Assembly: GCF_000280905.1 (NCBI RefSeq)
Contig: NZ_ALAP01000019.1
Location: forward strand, 62,001 to 126,000
Direction of reading: 5' to 3'
Length of the DNA: 64,000 nt
Source: Streptomyces sp. AA1529
GTDB lineage: Bacteria; Actinomycetota; Actinomycetes; Streptomycetales; Streptomycetaceae
The stretch's first letter is position 1. Each line of letters starts with the position of its first letter. The notes beneath the pieces are model-generated. The model did not search any database. It was given only the letters and a program-made list of their open reading frames with translations, and was not told the origin of the DNA. Position numbers and translations under genes: made by a program. Shown here in pieces: positions 54,122-61,061 of the stretch.

Positions 54122-55216
54122 ATGAAGGACTGGTTGAGTTGCCGTAGGGCCGAAGCGGGTTCATGGGAACTTCGCGAGGGCATTCGGGCGCGCGTCAGCG
54201 AGTTGCGCGCGATTCTGGATGACAGAGAGGCAGCTGATGCGAAGGCGGTGAACCCGGACAGCAAGAAAGGGAAACTCCTCTCGGATGCCCGGGATGAACT
54301 GCGCCTGGCCGAGGAAAAAATTTCAGAGCGCCATTCAGGCAGATACAAGAATGCATCCCATGTCATCGTGGGGCAGATTCACCTCGACGCCGCACACAAC
54401 ATCCTGCTGCGGCTGTCGGAACTGAACGATGTAGTACCGATGCTGCCCGGGGCACTCGCCTTCGTGCGTGAGAATCTCCGGCCCGACGATCCGCGGCGCA
54501 CCAGGGTGGAAAGGATCACTCAACGGGTGTCGGAGGGAGGCGCCCTGGACGAGGAGGCCCGTGAAGCCCTGCTCGATGCCATGGGCGCGGCCCGGCAGCT
54601 CAACATCCGAGAGAAGATGCGGGTGCGCAGCTTCGTCTACATCGTCTGGTGGGTCATGCTCGGGCTGACCGCCATCGCGATCGCCGTGGCCGTCCTGGGG
54701 GGAGTCGGCCGTGGCGCGCTGCCGCTGTGCTTCACGCCGGAACAATCCGGCGTGGGCCGCCTGGCAGTGTGCCCGCTCGACATGGCACGCCTCCCGAAGG
54801 ATCCCGCCCGTGTCGAGGAGACCAGGAAGATCGTGGCGGAAACGACCCGCCCGGCGGACTACCTCGCCGTCGAACTGGTGGGTCTCGTGGCTGCCTGCAT
54901 CGCGGCGACCGTGACTCTGCGACGTATGAGAGGCACCACCACGCCATTCGGGGTCCCCCTCACCCTCGCACTTCTCAAGCTGCCCACCGGAGCGCTGACG
55001 GCAGTTCTGGGAATTCTTCTGATGCGGGGTGCATTCATTCCGGGGCTGACCGATCTGGACTCGCCGGGTCAGATCATCGCCTGGGCCATCGTCTTCGGAT
55101 ATGCCCAACAGCTGTTCACGCACCTCGTCGACAACCAGGCCCAGTCGGTCCTCAGCACGGGCGGCAACTCCAAGACCCACCGTGCACGCGAGGAGGAGGA
55201 AAGGATCGATGCCTGA
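54122..55216 (+). CDS. orphan membrane protein with cytosolic helical domain
   Basis: The protein is 364 residues from ATG 54122. Residues 1-165 are cytosolic, charged and helical ('RVSELRAILDDREAADAK...DARDELRLAEEKISERHSGRY'). The first membrane helix is at about 172-194. An extracytoplasmic loop of about 50 residues has two cysteines (LCFTPEQ and AVCPLD). Three more helices follow at about 248-265, 278-300 and 308-328. Codon GC is clearly lower than in its neighbours. CACAAT ends 6 nt before the ATG, suggesting a leaderless transcript. No family was recognised. The position beside a tRNA cluster and the base composition suggest acquisition. Confidence 0.75.
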   Translation: MKDWLSCRRAEAGSWELREGIRARVSELRAILDDREAADAKAVNPDSKKGKLLSDARDELRLAEEKISERHSGRYKNASHVIVGQIHLDAAHNILLRLSELNDVVPMLPGALAFVRENLRPDDPRRTRVERITQRVSEGGALDEEAREALLDAMGAARQLNIREKMRVRSFVYIVWWVMLGLTAIAIAVAVLGGVGRGALPLCFTPEQSGVGRLAVCPLDMARLPKDPARVEETRKIVAETTRPADYLAVELVGLVAACIAATVTLRRMRGTTTPFGVPLTLALLKLPTGALTAVLGILLMRGAFIPGLTDLDSPGQIIAWAIVFGYAQQLFTHLVDNQAQSVLSTGGNSKTHRAREEEERIDA

Positions 55217-55542
55217 CCCCGTCGCGTCGACAACTGCCACCGCATGGAGCGGGCAGCCTCGAAGAATTGACGCTCGACTGTCCGCACAATGTGCCAGGGC
55301 TCCTGGGGCGTCGCAATATGTCATGGAATTTGCCGCACTGGGCGCCTGATTCCTCCCGGGAATCCGGACACTGCCGGTGCTTGCTTTTCCCGGATTCCTC
55401 CACCGAAGTATCCTCACCTACGAGGGCAAGGATTCTCCGCTTGCAGGTCGGACGCCTCCTGGGCGGCGGCCCCGGTGTTCTCACCCACATGACCCGCAGC
55501 GGCCGGCCGCACTGGGGCCGGCCGGTGATGTCACAGCACGAG

Positions 55543-55576
55543 AAACCCCCTGCCGGATGAGTCCGACAGGGGGTTT
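55543..55576 (-). terminator. hairpin downstream of tRNA-Phe
   Basis: AAACCCCCTGCCGGA and TCCGACAGGGGGTTT pair with one mismatch over a 4-nt loop, with A/T at both ends. It ends the minus-strand tRNA transcript and may also end the 54.1-kb gene. The stretch 55217-55542 shows nothing else. Confidence 0.85.
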
Positions 55577-55589
55577 TCCCACTTCACGG

Positions 55590-55666
55590 TGGTGGCTGGG
55601 GCCGGGGTCGAACCGGCGACCTTCCGCTTTTCAGGCGGACGCTCGTACCAACTGAGCTACCCAGCC
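55590..55666 (-). tRNA. tRNA-Phe (anticodon GAA), CCA encoded
   Basis: The cloverleaf has acceptor GGCTGGG/CCCAGCC and discriminator A, followed by encoded CCA (55590-55592). The anticodon stem is TCCGC/GCGGA with loop CTGAAAA giving GAA. It is the last tRNA of a Glu-Asp-Phe cluster read on the minus strand. It is the only tRNA in the window with an encoded CCA. Confidence 0.96.
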
Positions 55667-55670
55667 GCAG

Positions 55671-55745
55671 CGGTCCTGACGGGATTTGAACCCGCGGCCT
55701 CCACCTTGACAGGGTGGCGAGCACTCCAAGCTGCTCCACAGGACC
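55671..55745 (-). tRNA. tRNA-Asp (anticodon GUC), copy 2
   Basis: The 75-nt tRNA differs by one D-loop base from the copy at 39729 and has the same GGTCCTG acceptor and CTGTCAA loop. It lies 4 nt upstream of tRNA-Phe, so the two are co-transcribed. Confidence 0.95.
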
Positions 55746-55863
55746 AAGCGTTTGTGCGAGCTACAGTCTCGCACAGTGCGACGTGTGTTCCCAACCGCGT
55801 TTCCGGGGCTTGGAACGCTCCCCAGCTGGGGTGACGTCGCCGGAAAAGAGTAACAGACCCCGA

Positions 55864-56040
55864 GGGCTGCCCCGAACCGTCAGCTACCGGGTCGTCTGCG
55901 GAGTCGGGGAAGGTTCCGCGTCGCCGGAACCTGGACCGCGCAGGCCCCCGTATCGGCACGGCAGTACGAAATAAGGCCCCTCCGGCCGCGTTTTCGCAGT
56001 TCAGGGGCTGAGGAAGGTGCCCCGACGGGATTCGAACCCG
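55864..56040 (-). repeat. diverged direct repeat A: tRNA-Glu 3' half plus terminator
   Basis: This segment resembles 57006-57199 across its length. The match is strongest from CGGCACGGCAG (55954) through the terminator hairpin (GGCCCCTCC...) to ATTCGAACCCG (56030-56040). Here only the T-arm and acceptor 3' strand of a tRNA-Glu-like gene remain (56019-56040). Beyond ACCCG the sequence no longer matches a tRNA. Confidence 0.7.
56017..56040 (-). pseudogene. truncated tRNA-Glu (3' end only)
   Basis: On the minus strand CGGGTTCGAATCCCG followed by TCGGGGCACC is a tRNA T-arm plus acceptor 3' strand, closely matching the intact tRNA-Glu at 57176. The D-arm, anticodon arm and 5' acceptor are missing. 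It therefore cannot make a tRNA. It is either half of an attachment-site pair or the relic of a duplicated tRNA-Glu. Confidence 0.7.
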
Positions 56041-56315
56041 AAATCGTTACCTCGCTGACCTGCGAGAATGTGGCGAAGCCGGATGAGTGGGGCCGTTTCG
56101 CTCCGCCCCGATCCGGCTGTGTCTCGCTCGATCCGGTACCCGTGCTGATGTGTCAGCACGACCCCGCGATCGTTGCTCGTGTAACTCCAGCCACGTCAAG
56201 CACATGGGGTGCGGGGAAGCCCGGCAGGCCGCCCGAGCTGCACGGAGTAGCTTTCCGGCGCGTACCGGGTCCGCTACGTTGACTTCGGGGCAGCAGCGCG
56301 AACAGTGGAGGCGGC
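56041..56315. other. non-coding insert between the tRNA relic and the Uma2 gene
   Basis: These 275 bases hold no credible gene. The 20-bp inverted repeat CGTGCTGATGTGTCAGCACG (56141-56160; 8-bp arms, 4-nt loop) is the main signal. A smaller one, CTCGC...GCGAG (56051-56066), adjoins the tRNA break. Both are candidates for recombinase, operator or hairpin sites. Confidence 0.5.
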
Positions 56316-56981
56316 ATGTCAGCGGGCGCGGCCGAGGGGCCTGAATTCCAGCCCCCCGAGATGCTGAGCTGGGAAGAACTTCAGCAGCTTCCGGACGACG
56401 TCGCCGAGGGGATCGAGCTCTGGCAGGGCAGGGTCGTGTGGAACAGGCGCGGCCCGCTGGAGCACCAGCGTTTCGCCGTGCGCATGCGTAACGCGCTCGA
56501 GGACGCGGCCCGCCGCGCCATGCGGGGAGAGAGCAGCGGCAGGGACGAGCGCTGCTGGCAGGTCGAGGTGGAGACCAATGTCTTCTTCACGCCCGACAAG
56601 TCCAGCTTCCTCACCCCTGACTTCATGGTCCGCCGCTGCCTGCCCCGTGGAGCCGACACCTTCGCCACGGACACCGTCCTTGTGGGCGAGGTGCTCTCCG
56701 GCTCGGACACCCCCAGGCGCCGGCAGTGGAAGATGGACCGCTACGCGGAGGCGGCCATCCCCTGGTACTGGGAGATCGAGCTCGACTCGAGCGCGACCTG
56801 GGACGTCACCTCCGTTCGGGCGTACGAGCTGGTCGCTATCGACCGGTCCGGGCTCGCCGTCAAGCCGCTGCGCCCCTCGGTGTACGTAGCCGTCGGCGAG
56901 TGGGAGCCGGACGGCCTCGGCATCGAGTTCCCCGAGCCCTTCGCCCTGAGTGTCCCCTGGGAAGACCTGGCGTTCCAGTAG
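56316..56981 (+). CDS. Uma2 family endonuclease-like protein, second copy
   Basis: The protein is 221 residues from ATG 56316 with GGAGG upstream. The Uma2 layout is 'MLSWEELQQLPDDVAEGIELWQGRVVWNRRGPLEHQRFAVRMRNALEDAARR', 'SFLTPDFMVRRCL', the acidic strand 'VLVGEVLSGSDTPRRRQWKMDRYAEAAIPWYWEIELD', and a C-terminal beta region. The PD...E.x15-Q/K catalytic pattern is present. It differs strongly from the copy at 0.8-1.4 kb. It is the only gene between the two tRNA-Glu-like segments, so it may be cargo of a decayed element. Confidence 0.88.
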   Translation: MSAGAAEGPEFQPPEMLSWEELQQLPDDVAEGIELWQGRVVWNRRGPLEHQRFAVRMRNALEDAARRAMRGESSGRDERCWQVEVETNVFFTPDKSSFLTPDFMVRRCLPRGADTFATDTVLVGEVLSGSDTPRRRQWKMDRYAEAAIPWYWEIELDSSATWDVTSVRAYELVAIDRSGLAVKPLRPSVYVAVGEWEPDGLGIEFPEPFALSVPWEDLAFQ

Positions 56982-57005
56982 TGCCGAGCCGGCCAGGTGG
57001 TGTCG

Positions 57006-57199
57006 TGGGGCTGCCCTGGAAACGTTCGCCGGGGTCGCATGCGGAGCCGGGGGGAGTTCCCCGTCGCCGGAAACTGGGCCGCGGATGCCCCATGGCCGCA
57101 CAGCCGAGTCGGCACGGCAGCACGAAAAAAAGCCCCTCCGACCGCGTATTCGCAGTTCAGAGGGGCTGAGAAAGGTGCCCCCAACGGGATTCGAACCCG
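57006..57199 (-). repeat. diverged direct repeat B: intact copy at tRNA-Glu
   Basis: This is the partner of 55864-56040. The match includes about 110 bases beyond the tRNA terminator, so it is longer than a simple recombination core. Differences are scattered, which indicates an old event. Confidence 0.7.
57125..57167 (-). terminator. intrinsic terminator of tRNA-Glu
   Basis: AGCCCCTC (57131-57138) pairs with GAGGGGCT (57160-57167). On the minus strand the stem is followed by a run of seven T. Confidence 0.85.
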
Positions 57200-57248
57200 T
57201 GCTACCGCCTTGAAAGGGCGGCGTCCTGGGCCACTAGACGATGAGGGC
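57176..57248 (-). tRNA. tRNA-Glu (anticodon UUC)
   Basis: The 73-nt tRNA has acceptor GCCCTCA/TGGGGGC with discriminator A and anticodon stem CCGCC/GGCGG with loop CTTTCAA giving UUC. The T-arm is CACGGGTTCGAATCCCG. It is complete. Its 3' half is repeated at 56017-56040. Confidence 0.95.
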
Positions 57249-57421
57249 GAAACCGCCGACCGTGCGCCTGAACAGCGCTTCAGCAGGCTCGGGCAGCATA
57301 TGGGATGCACGGACCGTTCGCCAAAACATATGCCGGGCCCCGACAGCGGTGTGCGGGGCGGTTCGCCGTACCGGGTCGCACGGTCGGCGGTCCGGCGCTC
57401 CGCCCTGCCCGTCCCGCACGG

Positions 57422-59014
57422 TCAGCGGCCCGTCGCCGGGCTCGTGCCGGTCGGGCTCGGCGACGACGGCGACGGCGACGACGGCGACGGCGACGACGGC
57501 GAGGAGCCCGGTTCGACCTCCTCCGGCAGGTGGCGGGACACCTCCGCCTTGGACAGCCCCAGGCCGCCCAGGTCGATCTCGTCCCATGCCTGGAGCCGCT
57601 TGCTGTCCCGGTCCAGGTAGAGCACCGACGCCTGCACCTTGTCCGGCGTCTCGCCCTCGACCGCGCGCAGTCCGCTGCCTCCCGTGGAGCCCTCGATCAT
57701 CAGCCGGGTGTCGTGCGGCAGCACCCGGGTGCTGCGGTTGTGGGTGTGGCCGGCGAGGGCGAGCGGGACGAGGCCGTCGGTCTGCTCGGCCAGTACCGGG
57801 TTGTGGCCCACTGCTATGTCCACCGGGGAGCCGGCGGCCCGCTGGGAGCGCAGCGCGGCGGCCAGCCTGCGGCCCTCCGTCCGCTCCGCCGGGTCGCCCT
57901 CGGCGGCGACCGAGCGGTCCGGGGTGAACTGCGGGTCGCCCCAGCCCGCTATCCGCAGCCCGGCGACGTCGACCGGTTCGCCCCCGTCCAGCACGTGCAC
58001 CTTCGAGGGGGACGTGCCGGCCAGTTCCTCCATGGCCTGCTGGGTGGTCTTCGAGTCGTGGTTGCCGCGGACCCACACATAGGGGGCGCCGAGATCCGGT
58101 ATGGGCTCCAGGAAGCCGTTCTCGGGGGCCGTGCCATGGTCCATGGTGTCGCCGGAGTCGATGATCACGTCGATCTTGTACTGCTCGACCAGCGACCGGA
58201 CGATGTGCCAGGCGGCGGGGTTGAGGTGGATGTCCGAGACGTGCAGCACCCGGGTGGTCGAGGGGTCCGGCTGGTAGGCGGGGAGGGTGGATGCCGCGTC
58301 GTAGAGCTTGGTGACGTTGGTGACCAGCCGCGCCAGCTCCTGCTGGTAGACGTCGAACTCGGTGGCGATGCTGCGGGCGTTGCCCACCACCGAGGGGGCG
58401 CTCGCCAGCAGCCCGGAGAACTTCGGCTCCAGCACCGATTTCGGGTTCCAGGTGAGCGCCGCGGTCGCGCCGCAGGCCACCAGCAGCGCGAGGGAGAGCC
58501 CGCCTGCCGCGAGAGCCCGGCGGGGCCTGCGGTAGACGGCGAGGGCCAGCGCGCAGGAGCCGGTCAGCACCGCGACCGCCGAGCGTACGCCGAGGTCGAG
58601 CGCGCCCGAGCGGACGTCGTCCGAGATCTCGTCCTGCAGGCCCTCGATCCGCTCCGGGTGGTCCACCAGGGCCGAGGCGCGCTCCTGGTCGAGTTCGTCG
58701 ACGTCGACGTCCAGCCGCAGCGGCGCCGTGTGGCTGTCCAGCGCCAGCGCTCCCAGCGGTGCGACATTGATCTTGGTGCCGCCGCTGAAGGAGGGGCGCA
58801 GCGTCATCGTCGTGTCGACGGGTCCCACCGGCTCCCGCACGCTGCCCACGGCGAGCAGCCCCAGCCAGGCCCCCAGCAGCGTCACGAGCACCAGCCCCGC
58901 GGCACGCCGGTGGGAGCGCCGGGTGGTGGCGGCGAACCGGTGGGCGAGCCGGTCGGCGACCTGTCCGAACCATTCCTTCGCGATCCGCGACGGTTTGGCG
59001 ACAACGCTGGCCAT
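57422..59014 (-). CDS. membrane-anchored metallophosphoesterase
   Basis: The protein is 530 residues. Membrane helices lie at about 40-58, 140-160 and 170-190. The calcineurin-like domain outside or after them has all five motifs: 'VLHVSDIHLNPAAWH', 'DVIIDSGDTMDHG', 'VWVRGNHDSK', 'VGHNPVL' and 'LALAGHTHNRST'. Two metals and a phosphoester substrate are expected, but the substrate is unknown. The last 30 residues are an SPSSP repeat tail encoded by three 15-bp repeats. Confidence 0.93.
   Translation of the reverse strand: MASVVAKPSRIAKEWFGQVADRLAHRFAATTRRSHRRAAGLVLVTLLGAWLGLLAVGSVREPVGPVDTTMTLRPSFSGGTKINVAPLGALALDSHTAPLRLDVDVDELDQERASALVDHPERIEGLQDEISDDVRSGALDLGVRSAVAVLTGSCALALAVYRRPRRALAAGGLSLALLVACGATAALTWNPKSVLEPKFSGLLASAPSVVGNARSIATEFDVYQQELARLVTNVTKLYDAASTLPAYQPDPSTTRVLHVSDIHLNPAAWHIVRSLVEQYKIDVIIDSGDTMDHGTAPENGFLEPIPDLGAPYVWVRGNHDSKTTQQAMEELAGTSPSKVHVLDGGEPVDVAGLRIAGWGDPQFTPDRSVAAEGDPAERTEGRRLAAALRSQRAAGSPVDIAVGHNPVLAEQTDGLVPLALAGHTHNRSTRVLPHDTRLMIEGSTGGSGLRAVEGETPDKVQASVLYLDRDSKRLQAWDEIDLGGLGLSKAEVSRHLPEEVEPGSSPSSPSPSSPSPSSPSPTGTSPATGR
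57461..57505 (-). repeat. three tandem 15-bp units in the phosphoesterase C-terminus
   Basis: CGACGACGGCGACGG is repeated exactly at 57461 and 57476, and a third, slightly changed unit starts at 57491. They encode SPSSP repeats. Length variation between strains is likely. Confidence 0.85.
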
Positions 59015-59157
59015 GTGGGCGCGTATGCCCCTTGCGGGGCGTCCTATGCCGCGAGCGGGCCGGGCGCTCGACGGCCCGGGGCCAGCCGCGGCCGGCTGCG
59101 GGACCGGTTCCGCAGGAACCTGGTGCGCGTGCTGCTGCCCGGGCGGGGTCGCGGGTC

Positions 59158-59172
59158 GACAATGGTCACGTG
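59158..59172 (+). promoter_or_regulatory. leaderless promoter of the minimal zincin gene (GACAAT, 6 nt, GTG)
   Basis: GACAAT (59158-59163), GGTCAC, then GTG 59170, where the conserved frame begins. The spacing is the same as at purD and purF. Confidence 0.55.
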
Positions 59173-59619
59173 CTGGAGATGACGCGTGAGGAGTTCGAGG
59201 AGCTGGTGGCAGAGGCCCTCGACCGGATACCGCCCGAACTGACCAGGCTCATGGACAACGTCGCGGTCTTCGTGGAGGACGAGCCTCCGGCGGGCGAGCC
59301 GGAGCTGCTCGGACTCTACGAGGGGACGCCGCTGACCGAACGCGGCGAGTGGTACGCGGGTGTGCTGCCCGACCGCATCACGGTCTACCGGGGGCCGACC
59401 CTGCGCATGGTCGAGCGGGAATCCGCCACCGGCGGCCGGGACACCGGGGGCACCGGGGGCACCGGGGACGCCACGGGTGGTCACGAAGCGGAGAGTGGCC
59501 GGGCGGGCCGGAACGGCCGGGAGGGGGTCGTGGAGGAGGTCGAGATCACCGTCGTCCACGAGATCGCGCACCACTTCGGCATCGACGACGAGCGCCTGCA
59601 CGCCCTCGGCTACGGCTGA
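59170..59619 (+). CDS. metallopeptidase family protein (minimal zincin, HExxH)
   Basis: The protein is 149 residues from GTG 59170; ATG 59179 is an alternative. It begins VLEMTREEFEELVAEALDRIPPELTRLMDNVAVFVEDEP and ends with the zinc motif 'VVHEIAHHFGIDDERLHALGYG' (H130), as in DUF1025 zincins. A Gly/Thr-rich insert (residues 88-115) lies before the catalytic end. These small proteins are widespread in actinobacteria and their substrate is unknown. (GTGGC)5 follows the stop directly. Confidence 0.92.
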   Translation: MLEMTREEFEELVAEALDRIPPELTRLMDNVAVFVEDEPPAGEPELLGLYEGTPLTERGEWYAGVLPDRITVYRGPTLRMVERESATGGRDTGGTGGTGDATGGHEAESGRAGRNGREGVVEEVEITVVHEIAHHFGIDDERLHALGYG

Positions 59620-59620
59620 C

Positions 59621-59645
59621 GTGGCGTGGCGTGGCGTGGCGTGGC
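59621..59645. repeat. pentanucleotide microsatellite (GTGGC)5
   Basis: Five exact GTGGC units start one base after the stop codon of the zincin gene. The array is non-coding and likely prone to slippage. Confidence 0.95.
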
Positions 59646-59830
59646 ATGTCGTGTCGGGACGGGACGCGAGGCCGGGGGCGACAGGGGGCGCCCCGGGCAG
59701 CGCTCGGCGGTCGCGCGTGCGCCGTGCCGGGCGCCGTGGGCGTCGCGCGGCGTGACCTGTTGGGGTGATGGGGAGTTGGGCACGGCACTCGCCTGTAGTC
59801 CCGCTGTAGTCCCGCGCAGGAGGTCCCGCC

Positions 59831-60469
59831 GTGCGCCGAGCCCGTACCGCCGTGCCCAGCCCCGCAGTCGTCGCCCGGACGGCCGCGGGTGCCCTGATAC
59901 TCGCGGCGGTTTCCACCCTCACCGGCTGTATGACGGTGCAGGGCGCCGACGACGCGGGCGAGGGCACCGTGCCGGTGGGCAGCAGGGCCGACGACGACGG
60001 TGGGGCGACCGAGCCGGAGGGCGGGCTGGACGGTACGGCCTACCGCAGGGGACATGCCCACGGCGGGGCGCACGGCGGCACCGACGGGCGCAAGACCCGG
60101 GAACACGAGCGGGACAAGAAGGGCAAGCACGCGAAGCGCGGCGAGCAGGACGACGAAGAGCGTTCCGAGAAGCGGGACGGCTCGGACGGAGACGGCTCGG
60201 ATGAGGACACCGGATCCTCCAAGGGCTCCGGTTCGTCCGGCTCGTCGTCGGGCAGCGGCGGGACCCGCCCCGGGCCGGGCCCGACCGGGGGCCACGACGG
60301 TTCGGGCGGGGCCGGAGGCGGCCACGACGGCGGTTCCGGTACGCCGACCGACTCGCCCAGCCCGACGCCGACCAAGCCGGATCCGGAGCCCTCGCCGACC
60401 CGGACCACGGCCTCGCCCAGCGGAGGCTCCGACCCCTTCGCCCGCCGGGTCCAGCCCAGTCCGGCCTGA
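59831..60469 (+). CDS. lipoprotein with long disordered tail
   Basis: The protein is 212 residues from GTG 59831 with AGGAGG at 7 nt. The signal sequence 'ARTAAGALILAAVSTLTGCM' ends with the lipobox LTGC, so Cys33 or so should be lipidated. The rest is low-complexity: Asp/Glu/Lys/Arg-rich (RKTREHERDKKGKHAKRGE), then Gly/Ser-rich, then Pro/Thr/Ser-rich. No fold is predicted. It is probably a cell-envelope surface protein. It lies ahead of the DEAD-box helicase but is separated from it by its own 590-base gap. Confidence 0.82.
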   Translation: MRRARTAVPSPAVVARTAAGALILAAVSTLTGCMTVQGADDAGEGTVPVGSRADDDGGATEPEGGLDGTAYRRGHAHGGAHGGTDGRKTREHERDKKGKHAKRGEQDDEERSEKRDGSDGDGSDEDTGSSKGSGSSGSSSGSGGTRPGPGPTGGHDGSGGAGGGHDGGSGTPTDSPSPTPTKPDPEPSPTRTTASPSGGSDPFARRVQPSPA

Positions 60470-60660
60470 GCATGCCCGTTCCGCCTGCGCGAGCGCACCC
60501 GGCCGGGCGGGAGCCGCGCGCCGCACGGTCGGACAGCGGCTCGGTGGCTCAGGGGCTCGGTGGCCCGGCGTCCCAGTGCGGCCTCAGTGCCGATCGAGCG
60601 CCGCGTGCTCGGGGCACCCGCTCGACGCCTGCGTCCTGTCGGGAGCCACCCCGGCACCCC

Positions 60661-60704
60661 GCAAACACCCGCAAGCACCCACAAGTGCCCACAAGCACTC
60701 GGAA
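60661..60704. repeat. imperfect tandem decamers (GCAAGCACCC-like)
   Basis: Four to five 10-bp units follow one another (GCAAACACCC, GCAAGCACCC, ACAAGTGCCC, ACAAGCACTC). They lie in the gene-free stretch 60470-61061, which otherwise holds only the helicase promoter and leader. Confidence 0.7.
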
Positions 60705-60873
60705 GCGGTCCACGCGCCCCCCAGCAGCGGCCCGCAGCAGCCCGGGGTCCCCTGCTTCCAGCCGGGCGTCCGGCCGGCTGCCCGGCCAGGCCGGAAGCCG
60801 GACCCGCGGCCGGGGTCGGGGCCCCGGGGAGGCGGGAGGGCGGTGACCGGGGGGATCGTGGCCAGGAGCCCGT

Positions 60874-61061
60874 TTGCGTGTTGCTCCCAGGGCCGCGTAT
60901 GCTGGTAGATCGTTTGATCCCATTTGCCCGGCGCCATCAGTACAGCGCGCCGTGTGGCGCGTTCTCTCCGGCCGTGGCTGACCGCATCGAGGCGGTTCTT
61001 TGCGAATTTCACGGAGTTATGGGCGCGTGCCGAATGACTCCGGAAGGTTGTCGCAACTCGC
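60874..61061 (+). promoter_or_regulatory. promoter and long 5' leader of the DEAD-box helicase gene
   Basis: TTGCGT (60874-60879), 18 bp, then TATGCT (60898-60903) forms a convincing promoter. The transcript would start near 60910 and carry a leader of about 150 nt. The leader is less GC-rich and contains short A/T runs (TTTGATCCCATTTG, TTTGCGAATTTC). Near the start codon only a distant GGAAGG is seen. Long leaders are typical of autoregulated cold-shock RNA helicases; that role is inferred. Confidence 0.6.

Noticed and set aside
60661..60704. Short regular repeats considered as a CRISPR array
   Set aside because: The units are 10 bp, contiguous and without spacers, and no cas gene is present.
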